The translations under genes and the position numbers were made by a program. A DNA stretch of 35,751 nt from Candidatus Methylacidithermus pantelleriae (GTDB lineage Bacteria > Verrucomicrobiota > Verrucomicrobiia > Methylacidiphilales > Methylacidiphilaceae). The notes under the pieces were generated by a model. It saw only the letters and a list, made by a program, of their open reading frames with translations. It searched no databases and was not told where the DNA came from. The DNA lies in NCBI RefSeq assembly GCF_905250085.1, contig NZ_CAJNOB010000015.1:1-35751 (forward strand), read 5' to 3'. Below are positions 1 to 8,639 of this stretch, one piece after another (position 1 is the stretch's first letter; the number at the start of each line of letters is the position of its first letter).

Positions 1-243
1 TAGAGCGCCGAATGCGCTGCGAAATGCCCAAAGAAGGAAACGAGCTAGCCCAAAAAACTGGGCCTGCTTGCTCTGTTTTCTCACGGGCCCAAGTGAATCA
101 AGGAGGCAGGACAAAAACCTTCACTCGTTTAGCCACAGCAAATGTACCTTCGAACCGTGTTGAAGTTAAGCGAGCAATTCGGACATTATCTCCAAAAATC
201 TGCGAGCTTTCTCCCAATCAGTCGGCTGCCTTTTCAGGGAAAT
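1..243. other. Window edge, no gene recognised
   Basis: This is the stretch downstream of the M3 peptidase stop. A 90-codon reading frame on the plus strand from about position 12 overlaps the peptidase and resembles no family I know. I see no clear terminator, RNA gene or repeat here. Confidence 0.5.
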
Positions 244-1965
244 TCACTCCAGTCTTTCCAGTTCCTGGCGCACCGCTGGCGTAAGCTCTCTCAGAAGTTC
301 TCCCCTGACATCTAGACGAAGCCCGGAAGCACGAAAGAGAGTAGGTAACGGCTGGGAACCTCCAAGAGAAAGAGCCTGCAAGTACCGGCTAATGCTCCCG
401 GCACGGTCATGCCGTGCTTGGAACCAAAGCTGAAGAGCCCCCAGCTGGGCAATACCATACTCGATATAGTAAAAGGGAATCTCAAAAATATGGAGCTGGC
501 GATGCCATAGATAGGCTTTCGCGTCCTCATAACCCTCCCACGCTTCGATACCGCCGAACCGGTCCATGAGCATGAGCCAGACTTCTTTCCGTTGTTCCCG
601 TCCATGTGTAGGGTGGGTATAGACCCAATGTTGGAACGCGTCTACCATGGCCATCCAAGGGAAAAAGCTTACGATGTTTTCCCAGTGCATTCGGCGCGCT
701 CTTCGAGCTTCTTCTTCAGAGTAAAAAACCTCCATCTCGTCGTTACCCAAAAGCTCCATGGACATCGACGCCACCTCGGCAAACTCCAAAGGACTGGACC
801 GGTAGGCAAGAAGCTTGTGATGACGGGCACACAGCGTGTGGAACGCATGACCTAGCTCGTGAAGGAGGGTCTCCACATCCCGATGAAGTCCGACCGCATT
901 CATGAAAATGAAAGGCATCCTTGCCTCCGCTAGCGTACTCTGGTAGCCGCCGGGAGCCTTTCCTTTCCGGTTCTCTAGATCCATGAGATCTTGGCTCGAG
1001 AGAAGATCAACAAATTCCATCAGGCGAGGATCTACCCTCTCTAACACCGTTCGGGTTTTTGCCAGAAGCTCCTTCCCCGTTTGAAACGGCCGTAACGGCG
1101 GTTTCCCTTCGGGATCCACCATCAAGTCCCACGGCCGTAACACATCGACGCCCAACTTTGCGCGCCGGCGCTCCTGAACCCAACGGTAAAGAGGAACGAT
1201 TTCCCTTTCGATTGCCGCATGCAGTTGGCAACAATCCTCGGGGGTGTAATCAAAGCGTTCATATTTTGCAAACACATACTCCCGGTAGGACGAATAGCCG
1301 GCCTCGCAAGCGATGGCATGGCGTAACTTGACCAGTTCATCGAAGAGCTCCTCCAATCGCTGCCGGTCTGCTAACCGCCGCTGGCAGATCAATTCCCAGG
1401 CTTTCTGGCGTTGCGACCGGTCCGGCTCTTCCAATATCCGGCTTGCTTGCGCTAGCGTAAGCTCCTGTCCATTCCAGCGGATCGTCATTGCTCCCACGAT
1501 CCGCTGGTATTCCTGGGTGTATTTGGCTTCCTGCGCTTCCCGCGCCACGTTGGCTTCACGAAAGATCCTAACCTCGTTTTCTACACTCCTGCGGAAAACA
1601 TCGTAGTACGGAGGTAAAAGCCCAAAAGAGGGATGGGCCAAAAGCTCCCTCAATAATTGAAAGCGTTTCGGCTTGAGCCACGGATCAATGGTCTCAACAA
1701 AGTAAAGGTAATCCTTCTGCCGCTGCGGGTCATCCGTCTGGCATGTCATCGCGATGTAACGACAGGTTCGTGCCTGGTCCACCGCAGCAAAAAATTCGCT
1801 CGCATCCTCCAACCACTCTTCCAATCCTTCCACCGTATCCACCCGGTGGAGACGTCGGAAAAGTTCGTTGACCAAAGACTCCAGAGTGGAAAGTTGGGTC
1901 AGATCGGCATCCTGGGGAATCCAACGGCGCTTTTGATAAGGGGGAAGCTCCAGACCGTTTTTCAC
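244..1965 (-). CDS. M3 family oligoendopeptidase (PepF-like)
   Basis: This is a zinc metallopeptidase of family M3, which cleaves short peptides, normally in the cytoplasm. The 573-residue length fits bacterial PepF/M3 proteins. The zinc motif HELGH lies at residues 369-373, and a downstream EFAE segment around residues 394-397 supplies the likely third zinc ligand, as in the family. No signal peptide is visible. The start is GTG at 1965, preceded by AAGGAAAAG at good spacing. The gene follows the PHP-GT4 gene in the same direction after about 85 bases, so it may share its transcript, but a peptidase has no obvious link to the sugar genes. The family is clear; the substrate is unknown. Confidence 0.93.
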   Translation of the reverse strand: MKNGLELPPYQKRRWIPQDADLTQLSTLESLVNELFRRLHRVDTVEGLEEWLEDASEFFAAVDQARTCRYIAMTCQTDDPQRQKDYLYFVETIDPWLKPKRFQLLRELLAHPSFGLLPPYYDVFRRSVENEVRIFREANVAREAQEAKYTQEYQRIVGAMTIRWNGQELTLAQASRILEEPDRSQRQKAWELICQRRLADRQRLEELFDELVKLRHAIACEAGYSSYREYVFAKYERFDYTPEDCCQLHAAIEREIVPLYRWVQERRRAKLGVDVLRPWDLMVDPEGKPPLRPFQTGKELLAKTRTVLERVDPRLMEFVDLLSSQDLMDLENRKGKAPGGYQSTLAEARMPFIFMNAVGLHRDVETLLHELGHAFHTLCARHHKLLAYRSSPLEFAEVASMSMELLGNDEMEVFYSEEEARRARRMHWENIVSFFPWMAMVDAFQHWVYTHPTHGREQRKEVWLMLMDRFGGIEAWEGYEDAKAYLWHRQLHIFEIPFYYIEYGIAQLGALQLWFQARHDRAGSISRYLQALSLGGSQPLPTLFRASGLRLDVRGELLRELTPAVRQELERLE

Positions 1966-2049
1966 TGTTCTTTTCCTTGTAAGGAATAGGGGGCTTGAGG
2001 TTCCTTTCCTTCCTTTCCTCTTTGCTTCGTCGAGCTACCTAACTGCTCC

Positions 2050-4437
2050 TTAACGGTGTGCCCAAAGACGCTCTACTGACGATTCCCAACTTCGAGTCAT
2101 CCGCACCCGCTCGGCCAGGGCCTTCCGAGCTTCCCAAGAGGGTGGAAATTCCAAAAGTCGCTCAATCGTTTCCACCCACCCCAAAAGGTCGCGAGCTGAT
2201 ACAACGTACCCACCTTCCAGGGAACGCACAAGCTCGCACGGCCCGCCCACATCCGTCACAACCGCAAAAAGACCACACCCCATCGCTTCCAAAACAGCAT
2301 TACCAAAAGTGTCCGTCGTACTCGGGAAAAGAAAGAGTTCCGCCGAAGCATACGCTTGGGAAAGCTCGGGCCCGCTCAGAAAACCCGTAAAAATCCCCTT
2401 TGGCCATAGCTCCCCCAGTTCCTTCCGATAGGGGCCATCCCCCACAAAGGCCATAGTAAACGTTCTACCGCGCCGCTCTAGCTCCCGGAGGACTTCAACC
2501 AAAAATGCTAACCCCTTTTCTTTCGAAATTCGCCCCACGTACACAAGCACTGGGCCCCGGGCTCCTCTACGAATCCAGAAGCGCTCATCGCGAAATCCCG
2601 GATGGAACTCGTTGCTGTCCAAGCCTCGCCAGAAAATCCGCAACTTCTCTTCTGCCAAACCCCGTTCAATCCATTTTTGGCGATAAAAACTCGAGTTGAC
2701 ATACACAAGATCCATCTGGCCGTAAAACCATTGCATATACTTCCAAGTAAGACTCTCGATAAAGGCATCATCGGAAAGGAACCGTGCATATTGAGGGAAA
2801 TCTGTGTGATAAATGCCAATGAGTGGAAGCCGTAAAAGTTTCCCTGCCATGACGGCCACAAGCCCAACCGGTCCTGGCGTACTCACAATAAGCTCCCCGT
2901 AGCCTTGAGTGTAGACCCACTCCAGTACATCGAGCACAGGAGGAAAGGAAAGCTTTTGCAATTCGTACTCCGGGATCTCGAACTGGCCAACAGGCGGAAA
3001 ATTTTTAACGGGAATGTCCCAGGAACGGAGCTCACAACGCGACGTCACTACGGTGAGCTTCCGGCCCAGAGCCATCGCCGCGCGAGCCACAGCCACAATG
3101 GTCCGAGCCACGCCATTGACATCCTCTAAGGTATCCGTAAACCAGGCCCTCCCCTCGTCCCCTTTAAACAAGCCATCTCCCACAGGGAACCTCCGTGCCA
3201 GTTCCCCCAATATCTCTCGCGGGACCGCGTGGCGTGCGAAACCTACGAGATAGGGAACAACCGCGCCGGCGACCGCTACAAAGCCAGCGGCTGTTTCGAG
3301 AGCTTCGAGATAATTCTGATGCTCCCACCGACGAACGAACTCCACAAAAAGCCGATATCCCAGTTCGTCGACCAAGTAGGATGCCACGCGAAAGGAACGA
3401 CGCTGCGGCAGGGTCTCGGCTTCAATGCGCTCGTCTAGCGCCTCCCGGAGCCTGGGATCCGTGAAAAACTTGGCAAACTCCCGGGCTAAACCCCCTTCCC
3501 CCGGCCGCACTAACTCAAACACTTGGCCGGAACGAATGACCTCAGCTACATGACCGATTCGCTCACCAAAGGAAAAAGCTGCTGGATTTCTCCCGGCTAC
3601 AAATCGTTCAGCAACCTTGCTCAAGAGGGAGGCAGCCAAAGGAGCACGACTTTGGAGCCGATCCCGCAAAAAACCAAAAAGGGTGTTGTAAAGGCTGCTG
3701 GAAAATTTAAACGGGTCCCCCGCTTCCCCCATGGCTTGCGCCTCTCCCCGCCATAAACCTGCAAAAAATTCCTTCGGGCCACCGTTTCCCTCCCATTCCG
3801 TCCAAGCACACGCCACGAAAAGGCCCCCGTGATCGTCGCTCCCCCCCGTGGTCCATTTCCGGTGAGGTTCCGGATGGGTGGGGAGCAGGTTGTGACGGTT
3901 GGCCAGTTCCTCGATCTTTTCAGGAGTGAGTGCCTCGAGAATGTATTGACACAAAAGCTGCGAGAGCCGTTCCCGATTCCCGTTACGGACCTCGAAAATC
4001 TTAAACAGGAGTAAAAGCCTTTCAAAATGGTCCACAGTCCAGTTGTCGCTCAAAGGAACCAACGGATGGGTAACCGCGTGGGCGATTCCTTTCGCGGTAA
4101 GGAAAGCGGCCAGCTCGTAGATGTTGGCCCGAACCTTCTGGATCTCTCGATGGTCCTCCTCGGTAATGTCCCAAACCAGGAGATGGACTGGACAGCCATC
4201 CGGGAAGTACGTCGTTACCTCTTCACTGAGAAAAACATCCGGGTAATGAGCAATGGCCAACACCCCCTCGATGGAATCATGATCCGTAATGGTCTTTAAA
4301 TTCATTCCCCGCGTGTGGAGCTTTCGGTACAGTTCCTCTGGTGAGCTATAGCTCTGCGGGACGCCCATGCGCCTCAGGATCCACTCGTTGGGTCGATCCG
4401 AGTGTCGGGAGTGAAGATGAAGGTCAACTCGCAACAT
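2050..4437 (-). CDS. PHP metal-dependent hydrolase fused to GT4 glycosyltransferase
   Basis: This is a two-domain protein of 795 residues from ATG 4437; a longer frame upstream is possible. The N-terminal ~280 residues are a PHP-type phosphoesterase-like domain: DLHLHSRHSD at the start, TDHDS about 50 residues on, and GGSDDHGG near residue 220 are metal-binding signatures. A middle region holds one hydrophobic stretch (AAGFVAVAGAVVPYLVGFA). The C-terminal ~380 residues are a GT4 glycosyltransferase with LVYVGRISKEKG and a donor-site segment TTDTFGNAVLEAMGCG, resembling diacylglycerol or phosphatidylinositol hexosyltransferases. ATG 4437 overlaps the deacetylase gene end by 14 bases, suggesting translational coupling. 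Likely role, by inference: glycolipid or envelope sugar transfer, with the PHP domain acting on a phosphorylated intermediate. Donor and acceptor are unknown. Confidence 0.85.
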   Translation of the reverse strand: MLRVDLHLHSRHSDRPNEWILRRMGVPQSYSSPEELYRKLHTRGMNLKTITDHDSIEGVLAIAHYPDVFLSEEVTTYFPDGCPVHLLVWDITEEDHREIQKVRANIYELAAFLTAKGIAHAVTHPLVPLSDNWTVDHFERLLLLFKIFEVRNGNRERLSQLLCQYILEALTPEKIEELANRHNLLPTHPEPHRKWTTGGSDDHGGLFVACAWTEWEGNGGPKEFFAGLWRGEAQAMGEAGDPFKFSSSLYNTLFGFLRDRLQSRAPLAASLLSKVAERFVAGRNPAAFSFGERIGHVAEVIRSGQVFELVRPGEGGLAREFAKFFTDPRLREALDERIEAETLPQRRSFRVASYLVDELGYRLFVEFVRRWEHQNYLEALETAAGFVAVAGAVVPYLVGFARHAVPREILGELARRFPVGDGLFKGDEGRAWFTDTLEDVNGVARTIVAVARAAMALGRKLTVVTSRCELRSWDIPVKNFPPVGQFEIPEYELQKLSFPPVLDVLEWVYTQGYGELIVSTPGPVGLVAVMAGKLLRLPLIGIYHTDFPQYARFLSDDAFIESLTWKYMQWFYGQMDLVYVNSSFYRQKWIERGLAEEKLRIFWRGLDSNEFHPGFRDERFWIRRGARGPVLVYVGRISKEKGLAFLVEVLRELERRGRTFTMAFVGDGPYRKELGELWPKGIFTGFLSGPELSQAYASAELFLFPSTTDTFGNAVLEAMGCGLFAVVTDVGGPCELVRSLEGGYVVSARDLLGWVETIERLLEFPPSWEARKALAERVRMTRSWESSVERLWAHR

Positions 4438-5227
4438 AATCCCGGTAACTGGAAGACTGGTAGCCCAAAGCCAATAGATTGCCCAAGACTCGGTCAATCT
4501 CCTTCCAAAGAGTTTTTTCCCGGAAATCTCCTGGGTGAATGGCTATCCGAACCGGATCTGCCCCGCGTACACACCTGGCAAGCCACCGGTTCCACCCCCA
4601 GGACACCACCCGCCGCCATAAGGACCGACTGCTCCAGCAGAGCGATTGAGAAGGAATGTGGCGTCTTTTTTCTCCCAGAACGATGATGCCGGTAAGCCGG
4701 GTTGTGTAGCGAAATCCCAAAAGCGGCAGGACCTCGAGAAGGTCCACCGAAAACAGCCATGCGGGCGCGACAAAACCCCAAAGATCCCATCCTAACAAAG
4801 CAAAAAGTTCTTTCCCTTTCCAGAGCCGTTCCACCATCACTTTCCGAGGCAGCCGAAGAAACTCTGCTTCCCCAGCCGTGTAAACCCTTCTCCAAAACAC
4901 CTCCGTTGCCCGTGTCTCCACGTCCTGCTCGTCGTGATAATAGCCATGGAGCACAATTTCCCTCCCCCGAGCCTGCTCCAGGGAAAGCCACCGGCAGAGT
5001 TCCGGACAGTCCAAAAGAGTCTCTCGATGATGGAAACACGGAATCACCAAAAGACTCCTCTTTTCTACCCCCAGCTGGTCCAACCGTTCTCCAATCGCTA
5101 CAACCTCGCGCAAAGCACCCGGATGCACATCGTGAATCGATACAATTAGGGTTGGGCGCCTGCGGTTGTCGGTCGGCGATGGGAGCAGGAACCGTAAAGG
5201 CGAGGATTTTTCGCTAAATCCTTCCAT
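4424..5227 (-). CDS. DUF2334-type polysaccharide deacetylase
   Basis: The protein has about 267 residues and a carbohydrate esterase 4-like fold. The motif SIHDVHPG near the N-terminus carries the catalytic/metal Asp and His, and HGYYHDEQD about 65 residues later matches the second histidine motif. These motifs match DUF2334 proteins, which are predicted to remove N- or O-acetyl groups from sugars. I chose ATG 5227; a GTG nine bases upstream (5236) is equally open. Neither has a strong ribosome binding site. The 5' end overlaps the preceding GNAT gene by about 80 bases and the 3' end overlaps the PHP-GT4 gene, so the three are tightly packed. No signal peptide is visible, so action at the cytoplasmic membrane face is more likely than periplasmic action. 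Substrate unknown. Confidence 0.82.
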   Translation of the reverse strand: MEGFSEKSSPLRFLLPSPTDNRRRPTLIVSIHDVHPGALREVVAIGERLDQLGVEKRSLLVIPCFHHRETLLDCPELCRWLSLEQARGREIVLHGYYHDEQDVETRATEVFWRRVYTAGEAEFLRLPRKVMVERLWKGKELFALLGWDLWGFVAPAWLFSVDLLEVLPLLGFRYTTRLTGIIVLGEKRRHIPSQSLCWSSRSLWRRVVSWGWNRWLARCVRGADPVRIAIHPGDFREKTLWKEIDRVLGNLLALGYQSSSYRDYVAS

Positions 5228-5901
5228 ACCGTGCACAAAAAGACCGGGCTCTTGACATAGGCACGGTATTTTGTCAATTCCCTCCGGTCCAAAACCCGAA
5301 AGCCATAACGAAGAAAAAGCTTCTCACTCCTCCGATCTCCCCAGGTGACAACCTGGCCGTAGACCGACTTTTCACCCGAAGCCACAAGGTAGGCAAGGAA
5401 CTTATCGATAAGTGCGCGCGTAGAAGCCACGTTACGGGCTTGCGGTAAAAGATTGATGTGAAAATGAGGAACGCCCCGTGGTGCATAAGGGACTTCTCTC
5501 CATCCCTTACAAAGGACCCACCGCAGGTAACGTCGGGTAGACGAACGATAAGGCCAAGCCCACCAACGGTAAAACGCTCGAAAGAAAAGGTATGGATTGT
5601 AGAGGAGATGAAACAAAAAGCGGCGGATCGGCTTTCGACATCCCGTTAGGTAACCGACTACTTGGCCATCCCTCTCACAAACCAGCGTAGATTCCGGTTC
5701 CCAATCGGTGTAGTAACGCGTCAAGTAATCGGCAAAAAGCTCCCGATCCTCGAAAACCGGATCAATGGGATGGCCAAGAAATCCGGTATCCGCGCAGATT
5801 CGGCGAATTGCCTCCCGGTCCTGCTTCTGGAAAAAACGAGCCCGCAAGGCCACGGGAAGAGCGCACGCCTGCTGAAAAGTCTCCAAAGAGTGTTCCTCCA
5901 T
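5146..5901 (-). CDS. GNAT family N-acetyltransferase
   Basis: This is a 251-residue acyl-CoA-dependent transferase. A typical GNAT core is visible: VCERDGQVVGYLTG (strand 4 region) at about residues 94-107, then a membrane-like aromatic/basic stretch (LLYNPYLFFRAFYRWWAWPYR), then HFHINLLPQARNVASTRALIDKFL and a C-terminal SEKLFLRYGFRVLDR. ATG 5901 is preceded by AAGGAAG at good spacing. The C-terminal ~30 residues are basic and overlap the deacetylase gene. Packing with the deacetylase and two GT4 genes suggests it acylates a sugar or lipid intermediate of that pathway. That role is inferred; the acyl donor and target cannot be read from sequence. Confidence 0.8.
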   Translation of the reverse strand: MEEHSLETFQQACALPVALRARFFQKQDREAIRRICADTGFLGHPIDPVFEDRELFADYLTRYYTDWEPESTLVCERDGQVVGYLTGCRKPIRRFLFHLLYNPYLFFRAFYRWWAWPYRSSTRRYLRWVLCKGWREVPYAPRGVPHFHINLLPQARNVASTRALIDKFLAYLVASGEKSVYGQVVTWGDRRSEKLFLRYGFRVLDRRELTKYRAYVKSPVFLCTVWKDLAKNPRLYGSCSHRRPTTAGAQP

Positions 5902-6290
5902 GCACTTCCTTTGGTTGGAACTCCTTGAAAAAGATTGGGTCGCTTGAGCTCCCCCTCCAAGAGCAAAGGGTGCAAAAACTACGATTCATTTCCAAGTACA
6001 AATCGGCACGCAAGCTTCCCGCAGTCCCAACTTGGGCTTTCTCCTGCGACAGGCAGCTGCCCCTCGCCCTCGAAAATCCCTGCCAAAGACAACATTTTTT
6101 AGTGAAAAAAAGACTGCGAGTCCGAAAGGATAAGCCATCCATCAGGTCAAAAACGAAAACCGTCTCCGACCCCGCCCGAAGGTCCTCTTCTCATCCCCCG
6201 CTGCACGCCTTCCACCCACCCAGAGACTAAGACCTCCCTGTGGTTTCGAAATGAGGTGCTTCTTCCTCCAGCCCCACCCCCATTGCCTCC
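5902..6290. other. Intergenic gap inside the glycosyltransferase cluster
   Basis: About 390 bases separate the GT4 stop from the GNAT start, both on the minus strand. An A/T-rich imperfect inverted repeat (TTTTTTAGTGAAAAAAA) sits near 6097-6113, but no clear terminator or promoter can be assigned. Reading frames here are short and look like chance. The gap suggests the GNAT-deacetylase-PHP-GT4 genes may have their own promoter. Confidence 0.45.
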
Positions 6291-7493
6291 CTAGCGGACA
6301 AACGAGGTCTTCGTAGCGCAAGAAGAGCTCGGATCTTCTTGTCCCAAAGCCTTCCGATAGGTCTGCCACAGCCGGCCAAATGTATGCTTCCAAGTGTAAT
6401 GTTGGAGGACTTCCCTGGCCACCCTCTGGCCCCACAGAGAAAGATCGACCCGGCGTGCCCCAAGGATGGCTTCTGCCAGGGAGTCCGGGCTATTGGCATC
6501 GGCCCAATATTCAAGCCCCCATAAGATGTTTTCGTCCATCTGGGTTCCCCGAATCCCAATGACCGGACAACCGCAAGCTTGGCTTTCCAAAGCAACCAAT
6601 CCGAACGTTTCGACAATCCCGGGATGCACAAAAAGATCGGCGCAGCGATAATATCGGGCCAGCTCTTCTTTCGATTCCACGTACTCAACCCAAACCAATC
6701 CTCCGACTTCCCGAGCCGTTTGAGCAACTCGAAATCGCAATGGCCCGTCACCAATGACCAGAAGCCATAACTGGCGTTGGCCCCCCTTGCGCAATCGGGC
6801 AAAAGCAGAAAGAAGCGTCCCAATATTCTTCTCCCGGGAAAGTCTGCCCACGTAGAGCAAAAGAAAAGCATCCCGGGGTACACCGCAGGTTTTTCTCCAC
6901 TCCCAATCCTTCCCCGACGGGCAAAACACTTCGGTATCCACTCCCAGAGGGATTCGAACCACATTGGCAACACCCCAATCGCGAAGCAGCTGGTAGAGCC
7001 GGTGGCTGGCCACCAGGGTAAACCCAAACCTCCGATAAAGCTCACGGATATACAGCCTGGCTCCCGCAAAGGCGACCCGCTCGGCCCACCGGCCGCCATA
7101 CCGGGCCAGAGTCCGCAGATACGCATCCGGAAAGTGCGAATGATAAAAGCCCACAACCGGACAACCCAAGCGAGCACCTGTTGCTAACGCGGCCCAGGCC
7201 AACTGATAGGGGTCTCCTACCTCAATGACATCCGGCTGGATTTTCTCTAAAAGCAGCCTGACCTGCCGCAGGTTCCAAAGAATCCGATACCGGCTTGTGC
7301 GGTCTACCCTGGGTGATGCCACGGTATAAACATGCGTCCGCTCCCCGTGCCACGACCCAGTCCGCTCCCCTGGAATGACAAGATAATGTTCATCTTTTCC
7401 GTTAGATTCTACATACCGCTGTTTCTCGGAAAGGTACCGTTTCACCCCGCCGCTGCGGGGGGAATAAAATTGTGTTAGATCGCAGACCCTCAC
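6291..7493 (-). CDS. GT4 family glycosyltransferase
   Basis: This is a 400-residue GT-B glycosyltransferase. The N-terminus MRVCDLTQFYSPRSGGVKRY is a typical glycine-rich acceptor-domain opening. VIEVGDPYQLAWAA and VGFYHSHFPDAYLR follow. The donor domain has LLYVGRLSREKN at about residue 220 and the E-x7-E motif in HPGIVETFGLVALESQACG. The start is GTG 7493 without an obvious ribosome binding site. It lies 76 bases downstream of lpxA in the same direction and upstream of the acetyltransferase/deacetylase/PHP-GT4 genes. The HSHFPD segment resembles the HTDFPQ segment in the PHP-GT4 protein, so the two may act on related lipid or sugar acceptors. Sugar specificity is not readable. Confidence 0.88.
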   Translation of the reverse strand: MRVCDLTQFYSPRSGGVKRYLSEKQRYVESNGKDEHYLVIPGERTGSWHGERTHVYTVASPRVDRTSRYRILWNLRQVRLLLEKIQPDVIEVGDPYQLAWAALATGARLGCPVVGFYHSHFPDAYLRTLARYGGRWAERVAFAGARLYIRELYRRFGFTLVASHRLYQLLRDWGVANVVRIPLGVDTEVFCPSGKDWEWRKTCGVPRDAFLLLYVGRLSREKNIGTLLSAFARLRKGGQRQLWLLVIGDGPLRFRVAQTAREVGGLVWVEYVESKEELARYYRCADLFVHPGIVETFGLVALESQACGCPVIGIRGTQMDENILWGLEYWADANSPDSLAEAILGARRVDLSLWGQRVAREVLQHYTWKHTFGRLWQTYRKALGQEDPSSSCATKTSFVR

Positions 7494-7569
7494 AACGGGT
7501 TAGGGTTGAATGCTCTTGCTTGTGTCACCTTCCCGAGATCGGAGAGTTTTGTCGATCGAAAAAAATCTC

Positions 7570-8382
7570 CTATCCTTCTTCACCTGTTTCCCAAGACCGC
7601 GACGAACAACGTTCCATACAGATACCACGGCGTGAGGAACGAATGAAAGCAATGAGTTCTGCGACTGGACCCTCCTTCCAGCGCTTCTCCATTTCCTCGA
7701 GAGCCTGGCTTACATTTCGCCCGCTGCGATACAATATCCTATAAGCCTCCAGGATCTGCCGCCGGTCAGCCTCCGAAAAGCCCGCTCTGCTCAACCCCAC
7801 CCGGTTAATCCCACATACCTCGTTCGTATCCCTTGCGACAAAAAACGGAGGCAGATCTTTGCCTAACCGCGTTTGGCCCCGAGTCATGGAAAAAGCACCA
7901 ATCCGGACATGCTGATGTACGACTGCAGCCCCACCCAGAGTAGCCCCCTCCCCCACCTCAACGTAGCCTGCCAAAAGGACATGGTTCACCAGCGTGACCC
8001 GGTTCGCAATGCGACAGTTGTGCGCCACATGCGAACCCACCATGAGGTAGTTATCGTTTCCAATGCGCGTTTCCGCCCCTTCCCCGGTCGCTCGATGAAT
8101 GGTCACGTGCTCCCGGATCACGTTACGATCCCCAATGACCACTTGAGAAGGATCTCCCGCAAAGGCATGGTCCTGGGGCTCAAGTCCCACCACCGCACCG
8201 TAGCCAATCTGGTTGTCCTTCCCGATCCAGCTCCGGCCCGTAATGTAGGCGTAGGGGCCGATGCACGTCCGGTCTCCAATAAAGCACCCGTCCTCAATGA
8301 TGGCTCCCGGCCCCACCTGAACCCCTTCGCCGAGAAAAGCACCGGGACTTACCAGAGCTTGAGGATGAATCGAGCACGCCAT
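7570..8382 (-). CDS. lpxA: UDP-N-acetylglucosamine O-acyltransferase LpxA
   Basis: LpxA transfers a 3-hydroxyacyl chain from acyl carrier protein to UDP-GlcNAc, the first step of lipid A synthesis in the cytoplasm. The protein is 270 residues from ATG 8382, which gives MACSIHPQALV, the usual LpxA opening; the open frame extends 24 codons further upstream without similarity. Left-handed beta-helix hexapeptide repeats run through the first ~190 residues. The conserved GSHVAHNCRIANRVTL contains the catalytic His. The C-terminal helical part (NRVGLSRAGFS, AYRILYRSG) is typical, followed by about 20 extra residues. fabZ or lpxC, often adjacent, is absent; an IS relic lies upstream. It indicates a Gram-negative outer membrane. 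Confidence 0.95.
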   Translation of the reverse strand: MACSIHPQALVSPGAFLGEGVQVGPGAIIEDGCFIGDRTCIGPYAYITGRSWIGKDNQIGYGAVVGLEPQDHAFAGDPSQVVIGDRNVIREHVTIHRATGEGAETRIGNDNYLMVGSHVAHNCRIANRVTLVNHVLLAGYVEVGEGATLGGAAVVHQHVRIGAFSMTRGQTRLGKDLPPFFVARDTNEVCGINRVGLSRAGFSEADRRQILEAYRILYRSGRNVSQALEEMEKRWKEGPVAELIAFIRSSRRGICMERCSSRSWETGEEG

Positions 8383-8639
8383 AGGTCGCTTTCCGATGCA
8401 AGAAAGCCCACGACCCCGAACGCACGCAAAACGTGCACAAAAGTAGTTCGTCAATCGAAGAGAGAAAAGCCTCTAAAAAGCCGATCGTTCTTTTTTCCAA
8501 ACCATTGGTACAGCAAAAACTTTGGGCTCCACCAGGCATTCCGTTTGTAACGCAATCCGTACCAAACCCCAAACCATTCCTAAAACCATAGATAACCACT
8601 CCCCCACTAAGGAACGTCGTCCGAAATGCTGGGAGAATA

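Noticed and set aside
45-85. Intrinsic terminator for the M3 peptidase gene (GCCCA/TGGGC hairpin)
   Set aside because: On the minus strand the T-run lies in the loop rather than after the stem, so it does not fit an intrinsic terminator.
12-284. 90-codon plus-strand reading frame at the window start
   Set aside because: It overlaps the 3' end of the M3 peptidase on the other strand and has no recognisable domain.
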